Positions 11,073 to 21,413 are shown, numbered from the stretch's first letter. The stretch: 35,000 nt of DNA from Actinidia chinensis (GCA_009663005.1 CM018895.1:15616723-15651722), one strand, 5' to 3'. The notes: generated by a model from the sequence alone, not told the origin. Program-made: numbers and translations.

Positions 11073-13084
11073 GCTCTTGACTGTTGGTATGCCGTTAAAA
11101 GGTTTTGGACAGAAAAATCTATATAACTGGATAAGTCAGTTAAATTACATGGGAGAACACGTACTGTTTTGAGATTCGAAACCTGTTGTGCTTGAGTCTA
11201 TTTGAAAAAGGAGAACATGAATAATTTCTCTTTGAAAATTAGCATATGCATCCTCATTGTAAAGCATTTTTTTTTTCTCTCCTAAGACAGGGAAGAAGGA
11301 TTAAAAATTTTAACTTGTTTTCGTTAAGACTGATTTATGTTTTGAATCCATGTATTACTGCCATGTTGGACTTATATAAACCACTTTGGCAACTGATTTA
11401 TGTAGTTACATCCTTGGCTTTAAGCAAAACACTTAATCTTTTGCTGATTTTTTTGTTTTAATTTAACATCTATTTGTTAAAACTTGGAACTTCTACCAAT
11501 CTGTATTCATCAATTGTGAACATGTTTATCATCTAGTAGTTTGATTGTGGTTCTGGTTCATGAATAATTAAAAGCAGATCACATCTCTACACAGTGCTCA
11601 TTTGGAATTTCATTTTTTTGGTGGAAAGTACGAAGATCCTGGTGTTTATGATGCATCCTTGCTTGCAAGCCCACATTTTCTTAGTTTAATCTTTGGTATT
11701 CTGATTTTATTTTCCGTTTTTTTTAATTTAAAATATATTTGTTACACTTGGAACTTATGCCAATCTGCTGTCATCAATTGTGAAGTCAGCCAGTAGTATC
11801 ATGGTGGTTCTGGTTCAGGAATAGTTAAATGCAGATCACATCCCTATACGGTGGTCTTTTGAAATTTCAATTTTTGATGGATAGTACGTAAAATCCAGGT
11901 GTTTATGATGCATGCTTGCAAGCCCATGGTTTTACAGCAATGGTGTATATATCATTCTCTGGCTGCTCAACAGTTCTGTTGTATGGAACATTGATAAACC
12001 GGCCTCTGTGATGTATGGCCTGCCTTTTATGAGTCAGCCCATTCTATGATGTATGCGTATCTTGGGTTACCTACTTAAGTAATGAGATCATTCTTTATAC
12101 TAAGATTATGTTTTTTGGTATGTCTCAATAAGTTTGAAGTATGGGTCTTGTTAGACCCTCTTTGCTTCTCTTGACTTGTTCGCATGTTTCATTCAGGATG
12201 ATGTTGATGCGAAGCTTATTGCAGCTGGTTTGTTTACATGGATCCTGTAATTTATGGTGTTCTTGTAGTCTGGTCAATTGGATCTGTCACTGCTGTGTTG
12301 GAGAAAAATCCTGCATGCTTCGATTTGCCTAAATTAGAGTTGGTTAGGTTTGGTTTGATTTTTCGGGCTTCTACATTGACCTCAATGTTTTGCTCATGAT
12401 ATTCAGATTTTTATCTATGAATACCATATGGTATGGCACTTACCAAAATCTTAATTCTATTTTATGCTTCAAAGTGTCCATGCTAGCGTTGGTTGTACCC
12501 ACATGATTTGAAATCTATGAATCTCAAGATAATGTATTCATTTCTTGAATTCTTCATATACAACAGACAGCCTATCAGATTAGCAATTAGATAATGATCA
12601 AGTATAAGCATGACGGAATCAAGTCTTGGATTTTATATTACATAACTTAAATGCGTCATTCTGATTTGAGTTGTAATAATGGATTTATCTATAGCGTATT
12701 CTTTTGGTGTAATTGAGGGATGCCACCGGAGAAACTATGTAGTGGTCAATATGAGGCAGTAGGAGATCATGACGGTGGTCGTTGATGGGATCAACCTATT
12801 ACCTACAAAAATGAAATGAGTAGATTAACCTATTACCTATTTTACATGAACTCGGGTGCGGGTACCTGTCTAAGTATCGAATTCATCTAATTTTCTTTTC
12901 AAGGACACAACGACACGCCAATATATTCATATTCCTTAGTATATTTCTTCTATTTTCTTGGATAAAAAATGTTTACTAGGTGCATTAAAATATTTCATGC
13001 ATAATATAAGAGTTCTATGGATAGCTCATGATTAATTTGATATCCAAACTATTTTTTATAGGTGCATACCCAACTAAATGTGTT

Positions 13085-13109
13085 GGACATGGATTCCATA
13101 TCCATGTCC
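13085..13109. repeat. Perfect 10-bp inverted repeat
   Basis: GGACATGGAT and ATCCATGTCC are separated by 5 bases, directly before the 49-bp tandem duplication. Confidence 0.75.
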
Positions 13110-13123
13110 GAGTGTTGAGTATC

Positions 13124-13221
13124 TGACACAGGTACTTTACAAAAGAAGATTCCATGTAACATAACCTATTACTGACACAGGTACTTTACAAAAGAAGATT
13201 CCATGTAACATAACCTATTAC
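13124..13221 (+). repeat. Perfect 49-bp tandem duplication
   Basis: Two identical 49-bp copies, each starting TGACACAGGTACTTTAC, lie at 13124-13172 and 13173-13221. Identity over the full unit points to a recent event. Related fragments (AACCTATTACCT.., AAAATGAAATGAGTAGAT) also occur near 12795-12840, so this sits in a small repeat-rich patch. Confidence 0.95.
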
Positions 13222-14484
13222 CTGCCAAAATAAAATGAGTAGATAGTATATCAATTCGAAAGTCAATTGCTTGTTGAGTTCCATATATTCTCTCCCCCAT
13301 ATGAAGCCATTGTTGGCTTTCTCTCTATCAGGAAATGTGAGGGAAAAAACGAAGTTGACAAATCCTTGAATTTAGTTTTCAAATGAGGAAACCATTTGAT
13401 TTTTTTTTTGCTCATATCCTTGGGCTGTTTAACTTGAATACTATCAAATATTTTTTGTTTGTTGTAGCAACCCCTTCTCTAGTCATATGTCATTGTAGAC
13501 ATTAACTGCATTATATTGTGAGAGCTAGTAGGTAAGACTATTGTTATTCCTTTGCTATGTATGATAAACTGCTGCTATTATTGTTTACATTTATTATCTT
13601 TCCTTTTGTTCCGTCTTTTTTGGTCATTATATGGTTGCATTTAAACTATTTGTTAAATTGCTGCAGTTATTACCTCGGACACAAATTGCAGACAAGCAAT
13701 CATAATTGCATGTATCAATTTTTCCCTGTAAATTTCAATTATTTTTTTGAGTATATATAATTTTGATTTTATTTATACTTTCAGTTGGTTTATAGTCATT
13801 GTAAGTCACCCACTTTATTAGGGTAAAAGGCACCTAATGTGGTTGATATATATATTGGCATGAGTTGGAATTAGATGCCGTATATGAAGCATGCTTGGTT
13901 AGTTGGTCACAGGAAGGCAGTGTGGAAATTTTTTGTGGCTAGCAAATAACTATTTTTAATTTATTTGTTTTTATTCTCTATTACTTCTTACTTGCAACTA
14001 TATATTTTACAATGTGGTTTGTTTGGGTTAGCATATCTGTTAATTTGTTGAACATTGTTGTGTTACCGACCTTGTGGTACTTTAGAAGATTAGATGAAGA
14101 TTTAATTATGAATGGTCACTACATAAGCCATTTAATCCAATTTAACCACTACTGAAATTACTGAAACAAAGAAAGTTCACAACTTTGTAGACTTCATGTA
14201 TAAATAAAAAGAACAGTCTGGTATTAGGCGTGTTGGGCATCTTCTACATTTTGTTCACACGTGATCCTATAGTATGGTGTTCTTGTAGTCTGATTAAATT
14301 TAAAATTATAAGTTCAAATAAATAATTTAGGACTAAGTTGGATAGGGTATTGACCATGAGGTGATCTTTTAATGACAAATGTGTATACATTGTGCAGGAC
14401 ATCAATGTTTACAACTTCATTAGGAGCCTGCAGCCTATATATCTGCTGTTACCTATATAATCTATTGTCAGTTTATTGTTTTAG

Positions 14485-14644
14485 ATGCACGCATCTCATT
14501 GTTGATCATCAGGTATATACTGGTGCAATTGTGCAAGTTGGGGTGGAGAGAATGGACAAAGACAGCAAGTACGTGTTGTTTCCTGATGATGACGTTCCTG
14601 TGTCAATTGGGGCCCTCTCTGTTGAGATGGAGAAATATCCTGTC
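14485..14644 (+). CDS. Candidate exon, acidic unknown protein
   Basis: It is preceded by TTGTTTTAG and followed by GTATGG. The frame reads through LIVDHQVYTGAIVQVGVERM, then a DKDSKYVLFPDDDVPV segment and a SIGALSVEMEKYPV segment, with no stop (53 codons). This is the most protein-like stretch in the window: few low-complexity residues, an acidic DDD turn and alternating hydrophobics suggestive of beta strands. An alternative GTATAT donor lies inside it at 14512. The other blocks do not show a clear copy. I cannot name the family. Confidence 0.45.
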
Positions 14645-14749
14645 GTATGGTTATGAAAACACACATGCTTCGATTTGCCTAAGTTGGTAAGCTATGGTTT
14701 GATTTTCCGGCTCTTGTATTGGCCTTAATGTTTTGCTAATGATGTGCAG

Positions 14750-15010
14750 ATACCTTCTGCATCTATGGATACCTTCTTGAAGTTTAGGAAGTTACTGCAT
14801 ATACAAATATCATATGGTATGCCACTTACGAAAGCTTTCATTCCCTATAGGAAGCACTATGTCTATGTTAATATATACAATGCATCTCTTGAATTCTTCA
14901 TACAAATTATTAAATTAGCAATTACGAGAGGGACCAAGTATAAGCATGATGGAACCAAGTCTAGGATTTTATTTTGTAGAACTCCAAATGCATCTCAAGT
15001 TCTGATTTGA
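14750..15010 (+). CDS. Candidate exon(s) of the array gene, product unknown
   Basis: After GATGTGCAG the frame stays open to TGA 15008-15010. It reads IPSASMDTFLKFRKLLHIQI, then SYGMPLT, and later a segment with ASLEFFIQ and KYKHDGTKSRIL. Related peptides occur in U4 (ASIEFFIQ at about 23590-23613) and U5 (SITKGIKYKHDGTMSRIL at about 25757-25810). In U4 an AG before GTTTTGAAATTTATGAAGC suggests that an intron splits the region in the parent gene, so the continuous frame here may include retained intron. Confidence 0.35.
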   Translation: MPSASMDTFLKFRKLLHIQISYGMPLTKAFIPYRKHYVYVNIYNASLEFFIQIIKLAITRGTKYKHDGTKSRILFCRTPNASQVLI

Positions 15011-15325
15011 GTTGCAATAAATGGTGTTCATATGTTATGTGTTCTTTTGGTGTAACTGAGGACCATATTTTCTATAGTTGGTAGTCCTACCTTAGTCAAT
15101 TTCATTTGTTTATAATATTCTTCGACAAATGAATTAACTGAATATACCTTTTTACTGCCTTGCTCAATGGAGTTTGCTATTGGGGGAAACATTCTTTTTG
15201 TGGGAGGATGCATGATGGTGAGTATCAGTTATGTCATTTTCACAGCGGCATGCTCAGCATGCAAATGAAATTGTTTTGGATCTATGTTCTTTTCTTACCT
15301 TTTCTTTTCTTCCCGATGCATTTAG

Positions 15326-15388
15326 ATGATTTTAGAAATGATCGTCAAGACGGAGGATCTGATGATGTGACTCTTGCAGCAATAGCTG
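15326..15388 (+). CDS. DxxRNDR exon, U3 copy (63 nt)
   Basis: The acceptor is GCATTTAG and the donor is GCTG|GTATTA. The frame reads DDFRNDRQDGGSDDVTLAAI and ends A. U5 has the same 63-nt exon at 26159-26221 with conservative changes, and U4 an 84-nt form at 24272-24355 with seven more residues in frame. Conserved length, splice borders and frame across copies support real exon ancestry. The function is unknown. Confidence 0.5.
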
Positions 15389-15901
15389 GTATTATGTTTG
15401 AGTTCTTTACCTTGTAACCTAGTTAAAAGCAACTTAAAAGTCACGTTTTTCTTGATGAGTTTGCACCTTTTGCATCTCCACTGCTCACGGATCTCTTGCC
15501 AAATAGGCATCACCAATGCACTGAATTACCTAGCTCATAAAATAATAACCGCCAAATTGATAGATGCTCGTGTTTTAAATCACTAAGGATTATTTATTCT
15601 TCAATTTATTTTTTAACTTCGGTTATTTGCATGAAGTGGTGAGTCTCAAATACTTGAAAACTGCATTTTTACACTAGATAACTCGCTTTTTTTGTAATTT
15701 CACCAAGCAATGGACCATGTACCTACCTATAACCTTCATGTGGAGTACCAGTATTGGTTAATGGCCTCTCTCTATTAGCTTCTAGTCTAAATTAAAAGAG
15801 ATCCTCGATATTATAAAGAAAAAAAGAAAATCAAGATGTAAGAAACTTTCTTATAGTTTTAGATTATTTGAATGTTAATTCTCAATTTACTTTTCTAACA
15901 G

Positions 15902-16038
15902 TTTGGTGATTGGAAGTTTTGATGAACTCCTCTACATAACGGTTGCTTACCTAGAATATCTTGAAAATGATTTTGAAGTTCATATTATGCAAATAATGCC
16001 ATTTAGCAATTTTGTTATTCCAGTGCTTTTGGTTGTAG
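15902..16038 (+). CDS. IGSFDELLYI exon, U3 copy (137 nt)
   Basis: The acceptor is TTCTAACAG and the donor is TTGTAG|GTAAAT. The frame reads LVIGSFDELLYITVAYLEYL, then ENDFEVHIMQIMPF, and a hydrophobic tail FVIPVLLVVG that could be membrane-associated. U5 has an exon of identical length (26730-26866), and U1 a shorter dead copy (8390). Product not recognised. Confidence 0.5.
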
Positions 16039-16206
16039 GTAAATTATACTATGCTTTCATGTATAGGTTTGAAAGAGATCTACACTTACATTTCTTCAGT
16101 TCCACTGTTACATAGTGAGCTGTGTGAGGAATTCCTGTTCAGAATTTGGCATTTTGTAGCAGCTAGACCACTAATTTTCAGCTAATGATGCATTGCTTAT
16201 ATCCAG

Positions 16207-16285
16207 GGGCTCACAAGAGGCTCGTTGCATCACAATCCATTGCTGTTTTTCCTCACCACCTTGCAAGTGGTCTTAGTTTCTCACG
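16207..16285 (+). CDS. Candidate exon KRLxxS..FPH, U3 copy (79 nt)
   Basis: The acceptor is TATCCAG and the donor is CACG|GTAGGT. The frame reads AHKRLVASQSIAVFPHHLAS and then GLSFSR. The partner at about 25387-25466 reads SRKRLLTSPPIVVFPHQFAR. Both are open, with a shared KRL-(8 residues)-VFPH pattern. In U5 the expected acceptor AG is missing (TATTTGGGG), so that copy would not splice normally. Confidence 0.42.
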
Positions 16286-16470
16286 GTAGGTGTGTAGAGA
16301 AAAAAGAAATTGTGTTCAGTAAAAGATAGGTGCTAAATCTAAAATAAAGGATGGTATTTACTCTCAATTCTTTATTTTTTACTCATGCAGGTATTGATTG
16401 GAATTAACATTTGTAAATCATACACCACAAAGGTTAACATGATAATGAGCCGTGCATTATTCACTCATAG

Positions 16471-16713
16471 GTTTGTGTAACAACATACATTATGGCTGTC
16501 TTTCACGTAGCAGTAGCACCAAGAATTCATTCTAAATGGCATTCACTTGGGGATACAATTTTTTCATACACCCCTTCTTGTGGTAAAGAGGCTGATTTTG
16601 AAGTTACAATTTCAGTTCAGTATTTACCCGTGATCGTCTTGATTTTATTACATAGCTCATTGAACAGTATTTTTGCTAAAATTCATAACTTATATGGTTT
16701 CGGATCCATTTAA
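16471..16713 (+). CDS. Candidate distal exon region of U3
   Basis: After CACTCATAG the frame VCVTTYIMAVFHVAVAPRIH continues with SKWHSLGDTIFSYTPSCGKE and stays open to TAA 16711-16713. The first half has a partner at 25690-25735 (VFHVAVA-like), after which U5 jumps to another part of the block. The end of this exon is not defined; a donor may lie at TGTGGTAAAG (16580). Confidence 0.3.
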   Translation, partial: VCVTTYIMAVFHVAVAPRIHSKWHSLGDTIFSYTPSCGKEADFEVTISVQYLPVIVLILLHSSLNSIFAKIHNLYGFGSI

Positions 16714-17250
16714 CAAAGCAGTCTAATTACAAGAAATTATGAGAATTACACTGCAAAATAAGTTTGTAGTGTCATGTCATCTCCATCAAAGGCTTCTGTT
16801 GGCTGTCTATTCTACATAGGATGCAGTTCCTTGTATGAACATAGTTATGAACTTGGAACAAAATATTCACGATAGATATGGACTTTAAAATGTTGGGTGT
16901 TTTAACTTCATTCTTGTTCTGCACTGATAGTTCTTGTTCTCACTTTCTTTAGGGTTATCATGAGTAGGCTTCCTAGCTATATGCACATTTGTGGAGCTTC
17001 TCTCTATGTGGAACTTGAAAAGAATAGAAGTTCAAATGTGCAACTTGTTATATCCTTAGGCGCCTTCGTTATACTTTACTTCCTACAAGTGGTGCCTTGT
17101 ATTTCTTTTTTCCTCCTAAATAAGGAAACAACAAATTTTTTTATTTTTTATTGCTAGTCCTTTGATCTGATGATTTTTGAACGGTTGGAGATGCTTTCCG
17201 TTGTTCCATATCTGAATTGTTTGTAGATGCATTCAGTCATATATTACTGA

Positions 17251-18270
17251 AATAAGTTGTAAGCCTTCCCAATGTTTGTATAAAGCCCCCATAACTTGTT
17301 CTCTTCTATTTCTGCTTCGCTAGTTGCATTATTAACACGTGAAGTAACTATTAAACTAAAATGCAAGAGCGAGAAAGCCTTGGGGAAGAATGAAATTTGA
17401 TTTTGAATTCCAGCATCAGAAGTGCCAAGTCTCCTTCAAATTCGAACAACACAGCTACTTAAACAAGATAATCAAAATATTTCTTTTTATATTTTTTTCC
17501 CTTTCTTCGTTTTTTCTCTTCATTCCTTTCTTTTCATTTGCTCTTTTGTTTTGGGTGATTGGAAAAAGTACAAAATTGGTAAATTTATTTAATAACAAAG
17601 TAAGCTGGAAAATAAGAATAATTTGTACTTTTAAATATGAACATTGATGCCATATAGTTTGTAATAATGACTAATGGTAACCAAAATGTTCAATGTATTC
17701 ATGCAATGCTGGTGGACAATTTTCTATAACTCTCTCCGTAATGTGTTTACACACTTTTTCAAGTCTATCAATTGGTTTGATAATCATTACTAGTTGAAGG
17801 ATGGAAAGATAAGCAAGGTATGTTTCTTAGTCCTTGTTGTAATGTTATTTAAAGAATAATGAGTCCTGAAAAAAGACACAAAGATGAAAATTGCAGCACT
17901 TAAAAAATAAATCTGCCTTTTTGTTTTGATAATATGTAGTAATTTTGTTGTTTCAACATGGCCATTTTCGGTGGAATAGTAAGATTTCAAGTGATGCAAT
18001 GTAGGTCATTTTTAAGACGAGTGTGTTTGTTTTACAGTTACAGTTCATACAAATGAACTGATCTACATATTTATATTTAATTTGCTTAGCATTAATTGTT
18101 TTGCAATTAATGAGTACCACTATTTCTAGACAATTGAATAGTATTTAATGCATCATCTATTGAACCTTTTTTTATTTACCGCTATTAGCCTTCTTCTTCA
18201 AAGTTCACAACTTTAATTCTTTCAGAATTGTTTTCAACTTAAGAAATAAAAATAAAAATTGAGACTCTAG
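17251..18270. other. Non-coding spacer after U3
   Basis: AT-rich DNA with long T runs (17480-17560) and no supported exon, RNA gene or element ends. I found no match to the other blocks here. Confidence 0.5.
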
Positions 18271-18273
18271 TTG

Positions 18274-18302
18274 CCAACAACAATATATATTATTGTTGTT
18301 GG
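18274..18302. repeat. Perfect 12-bp inverted repeat
   Basis: CCAACAACAATA and TATTGTTGTTGG are separated by TATAT. It forms an exact AT-rich cruciform-capable hairpin. Confidence 0.85.
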
Positions 18303-18776
18303 ACATGAGTTGTATGTGCAATTACATTAAAACAAGATGAACCTTGTCATTGAGAAATTTTCATTCTTACCTTGAGTTTTTATTTTTATTTTTTAGAAAC
18401 TGAGATTATACGAATTTTATAGGTAACATGGGTTTATTGTGGATAAAGTTGCAAAGTAACATTAGTGCCCATCAGGTCATCAAATAGAAATTCTTTGAGG
18501 GAATTGTCATTTATAAACTACGATTTTGTTAATGATTATTTTGGAGGAAGAAATATATGCCTAGTATCATTGTAAGGGAGAAACCCAATTGGATTAGCTT
18601 GAAGTGTTAATTATAACCTGCAAAAATACGTTTTAAAAAAGGCAAATTTGGTACAATAAATGTTGATTGCATTTGTAATAAATGCAAGTAGTTGGAGAAG
18701 CCTTCCCTGGTAACTCAATTAATTTTCATGAGAAATTAAGGATTTATTTAATTACATTTGGTGTCATTAATTACTA

Positions 18777-18808
18777 CTTAACAAGTGCTCCCTGGGGCAC
18801 TTGTTAAG
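18777..18808. repeat. Perfect 12-bp inverted repeat around TCCCTGGG
   Basis: CTTAACAAGTGC and GCACTTGTTAAG are exact inverted repeats separated by 8 bases, forming a 32-bp hairpin. A second copy of the motif is not seen in the window. Confidence 0.9.
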
Positions 18809-18845
18809 CATTTGTGCCTTTATTGCCTTTATTTTTATTATGAGA

Positions 18846-19125
18846 TTGATGATTAGACAAGTAGGTTAAATTGTATAATTAGAAAATTTATTGTCTAATT
18901 TCTTGAATGTTGACCGAGTGGGCTTAAATTACATAGTTAGCAAGTTATTTGTTAATTTGTTGGATGTTAGCCAAGTAGGCTAAATTGCATAGTTAGCAAG
19001 TTATTGTTGATTCCTTGGATGTTAGCCGAGTGGGCTAAATTGCATAGTTAGAAAGTTTATTGTTTGATTTGTTGAATGTTGGCCGAGTGGGCTTTAACTG
19101 CGTAGTTGTAGAATTTGAGTATTTT
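18846..19125 (+). repeat. Minisatellite, about five 55-57-bp units
   Basis: The units start TTGRATGTTRGCCGAGTGGG (variants) and continue with CTAAATTGCATAGTTAG. Unit starts: 18846 (most diverged), 18903, 18960, 19015 and 19072 (last unit partial). Neighbouring units are more alike than distant ones, as expected from slippage or unequal exchange. Confidence 0.88.
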
Positions 19126-19960
19126 TGTGATGGTAGATGCTTCACAATTATTGAATATGGCTTGAGATTTTATGAAATGCATGCTTAAATTGTTTAGTTA
19201 TTTTAGTTGGTAATTTTGCCGAGATTGGGTGATTGATGCGTTGACTTAGTTGAGGAGTGTGTAGACGTGTTGACTTAGGTGAGGAGTTTGCCTATGTAGG
19301 ATCGATTTGTGTGGCTTAGATTGGGTGTTGTTGTGTTGACTTTGGGCTGATTGTGCATCCTTATAGTCGATTTGTATATGGTTATGGTCAGTGTGTGTGT
19401 GTTTGTGGTGTGTGTGTGGGCTTAGGTTGGACATACCTTAGAAACGAGTGGGTGAGAGGTTTTTAACCTGGAGTTAGGAGACGTGATTGGGATAACATGC
19501 CTACGTAAGGGATAGGAGAGGGTATTGGAACCTAATGGATTGGGTAACCCATTAGTCACCTTATTGAAATTGACATAAGGGGCCCATTACCACCCAATTG
19601 ATTTGCCTAAAATCAAACGGACAACGAGAGTCCCTTCATTACACTTATAGGAGAGAATATATCATCTCCTATTAAGCCTTTTGGTTTGAACCCTCTATCA
19701 CTTAAAGCCACCTCATGAGCCAAGGAGATCTTCTCTACAATCAATAGTTAGTCCTTTACAAACGCCCCTTGTTCCTTAAAAATAAATCCAACTCCTTCAA
19801 ATATTCCAACAATAAAGGTAGGTCAGGTGAAAATGTGAAGGACTTTCCACTTTCAGAATAAGGGTAATCAAGTGATAATGAAAACTTAGGGCTTAATAGC
19901 GCCGTCTTAAAAGAAATTGTGAATCGAGATGACCAGGGCGTCTTCAATAATCTTCCACCA
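19126..19960. other. Mixed non-coding DNA with GT-rich tract
   Basis: It contains a TGTGTG-rich tract (about 19390-19420) and an imperfect hairpin CTAATGG..CCATTAG near 19532-19556. The 63-codon minus-strand frame at 19756-19947 has unremarkable composition (Ser/Leu/Phe-rich) and no recognised motif, so I do not call it a gene. Confidence 0.45.
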
Positions 19961-19962
19961 GT

Positions 19963-20307
19963 GGGATTAAAAAAAAAGACCTAGGAATCCATCAATTAAA
20001 AGAACAGGGGAGGCACAACCCTCAGCACAACCCCCAACGAAGGGAGTGGTTCCCCCTTATTCTCGGCATGTTGCCCCATGGCCGGAATGCGGTAGGGTCT
20101 TTAAGCCCCACACTCGATTTTCAAGACTCATGGGCCGTCTCGCAAAGATCTTCAATCCAAACTTCGGATGTACAGATGAACCACGCCTTCGCGATCGCCC
20201 CTAGAAGGTAGCTCTCTAGGTCCCTCTCGATGCTGGGTAACGCCTTCCTACTCGTGTTCTATCTACTTGTTTATTTAAAAACCCCTACTACTTTACTCTT
20301 TGTTTGA
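19963..20307 (+). pseudogene. Possible organelle-derived ORF with one internal TAG
   Basis: The stretch is clearly more GC-rich than its surroundings. One frame runs with a single interruption, TAG at 20209-20211, from about 19963 to TGA 20305-20307. It includes EWFPLILGMLPHGRNAVGSL, then SPTLDFQDSWAVSQRSS, and after the TAG a hydrophobic NAFLLVFYLLVYL segment. The style resembles conserved hypothetical ORFs of plant mitochondrial or plastid DNA, so a nuclear insertion of organelle DNA is my working guess. That rests on resemblance only. The alternative is internal retroelement sequence. Confidence 0.33.
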
Positions 20308-20538
20308 TTCAATCTCTCTTAATCAGCTACTTGTCAAGATGTGACAATACCTCTTCATCCAATAATCTAATCTTGCTTATCACAATAAACGCTAGCCATA
20401 TGCTTAGGAAACTTCATATTTGAGTTGTGAGCCAAACTCTCCCTATATGCCCTTATGGTCGATCAATGTTCCCGCACCACTTGAACTCAAATTTATATTA
20501 TCTTCAATCCATCTTTATCTAGCGAGCTCATAACAAAT

Positions 20539-20876
20539 TGTTAGACCAATCTCAGGGCTTATAATGTTGTTACCAGAGAAGGCTGTTTCATGCTATGCGA
20601 CCAGACCTACTATGGCCTAGCCGCATTGATGCAATGAAAATCATCAAATGGCTTTCTAGAGAGAGAAAACTCTCACTTTGGGATACAAGAGCCAAAGCTC
20701 AACAATTTCTATTATCAAAATATCAATAACCACCAATTAGAGGCTCTAGCCTCTTATTTATAGACCTAAAGACTTAAAGTGATTGTCACGGACATCTTAT
20801 ATCCTGCTGGCTCAACTAAGACAAAACTACTATGCTCATTTGTCCTACATCAGGACTACTACTCTAAAAGAATACA
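20539..20876 (-). mobile_element. LTR of a retroelement, minus strand, about 338 bp
   Basis: Read on the minus strand the segment starts TGTATTC and ends TCTAACA (TG..CA). It has a TATA-like CTATAAATAAGAGG and the layout of a plant retroelement LTR. Just before it lies a polypurine-like CAACTTGAGGGTAAG. Just after it lies ATTTGTTATGAGCTC, which resembles a decayed primer-binding site of the TTTGGTATCAGAGC type complementary to initiator tRNA-Met. No second LTR or target duplication was found in the window. Confidence 0.55.
20752..20763 (-). promoter_or_regulatory. TATA-like element in the LTR
   Basis: On the minus strand the LTR contains CTATAAATAAG about 115 bases into the LTR. This fits the R-region promoter position of a retroelement. 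Activity cannot be judged. Confidence 0.4.
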
Positions 20877-20918
20877 ACTTACCCTCAAGTTGAACATTAT
20901 TTATTTGACTCAAATGAA

Positions 20919-21413
20919 CTATGTATTATAGGCATAGAGAATATCGTTCATGAAGTAACCCATCTTCAATATGAGCTTCCGTTTGTGTACATCTACCGCA
21001 GCCATTCTAAGTTGCAAATTCACCATCCATTTGGCAGGCCTATTGAAAACCAAAATATTGTCATAGTACTTCACCAAGCATTCTTCCTCAATATACCGAG
21101 AACAATACACCATAGAAGGTAGTAGATTCGCTCCTATGTCATACCTAAGACTTACTTGATTGAATACCATTCCCAAAAGATCTTCAAGTTGTCCCGTGAT
21201 GTATTTCTTCTCATTTGGTACTAAAGGGTCTGATTTGGTTATTAATGCACTACAAACTTGGGTATATTGCACCAAGGACATCTCGGAAAGCAAGCTTTGA
21301 AAGCACTCCTCAACCTTTGACTCTATCATGTCTTCAACCTTTGATTCTATGAAGTCTTCAACGGTTGGTGGAGATTCACAAACATCCTCTTGCACCTTTG
21401 GACACAAACCCAA
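20919..21413 (-). CDS. 164-codon ORF next to the LTR, unknown
   Basis: This is the longest clean frame in the window. It begins with MGLCPKVQEDVCESPPTVED and has a tandem peptide VEDFIESK-VEDMIESK-VEE near residues 18-36, i.e. a short internal DNA duplication. The rest is mixed with a C-terminal KRKLILKMGYFMNDI region. It ends about 40 bases before the polypurine-like tract and LTR, so it would be the last frame of the element if they belong together. I see no gag zinc knuckle, protease, integrase or reverse transcriptase motif. Its right end lies about 10 bp from where block U4 starts (about 21425). It could be a captured host fragment or a degenerate element protein. Confidence 0.45.
   Translation of the reverse strand: MGLCPKVQEDVCESPPTVEDFIESKVEDMIESKVEECFQSLLSEMSLVQYTQVCSALITKSDPLVPNEKKYITGQLEDLLGMVFNQVSLRYDIGANLLPSMVYCSRYIEEECLVKYYDNILVFNRPAKWMVNLQLRMAAVDVHKRKLILKMGYFMNDILYAYNT

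Larger units (their letters stand above)
10600..13905 (+). repeat. Array block U2
   Basis: It aligns with U1 from the CTCATGAGTTTCTAGA stretch (10666) through the WM..KGG exon (10991), TTACTGCCATGTTGGAC (11353), two tandem versions of the GCAGATCACATC segment (about 11545-11650 and 11785-11895), ATACCATATGGTATG (12420) and the ATATATTGG stretch near 13850. The DxxRNDR and IGSFDELLYI exons seen in U1, U3, U4/U5 are missing here. Its frames are closed by many stops. Confidence 0.72.
14250..17250 (+). repeat. Array block U3, the best preserved
   Basis: This block keeps open frames in most of its candidate exons: 14485, 14750, 15326, 15902 and 16207. It shares TGCTTCGATTTGCCTAA with U2 (near 12315), the CATATGGTATGCCACTT stretch with U4, and long stretches with U5 (14890-16120 against 25733-26945). 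All signals are on the plus strand. The order of exons here is the reference for judging the rearranged blocks. Confidence 0.8.

Noticed and set aside
18846..19125. Possible CRISPR-like array
   Set aside because: The units abut with no unique spacers and diverge along the array, so it is a minisatellite; the genome is also eukaryotic.
20919..21413. YYDNILVF on the minus-strand ORF looks like a reverse-transcriptase YxDD motif
   Set aside because: The key second Asp is Asn and the flanking RT blocks (LPQG, hydrophobic strand, downstream H..L) are absent, so the resemblance is superficial.
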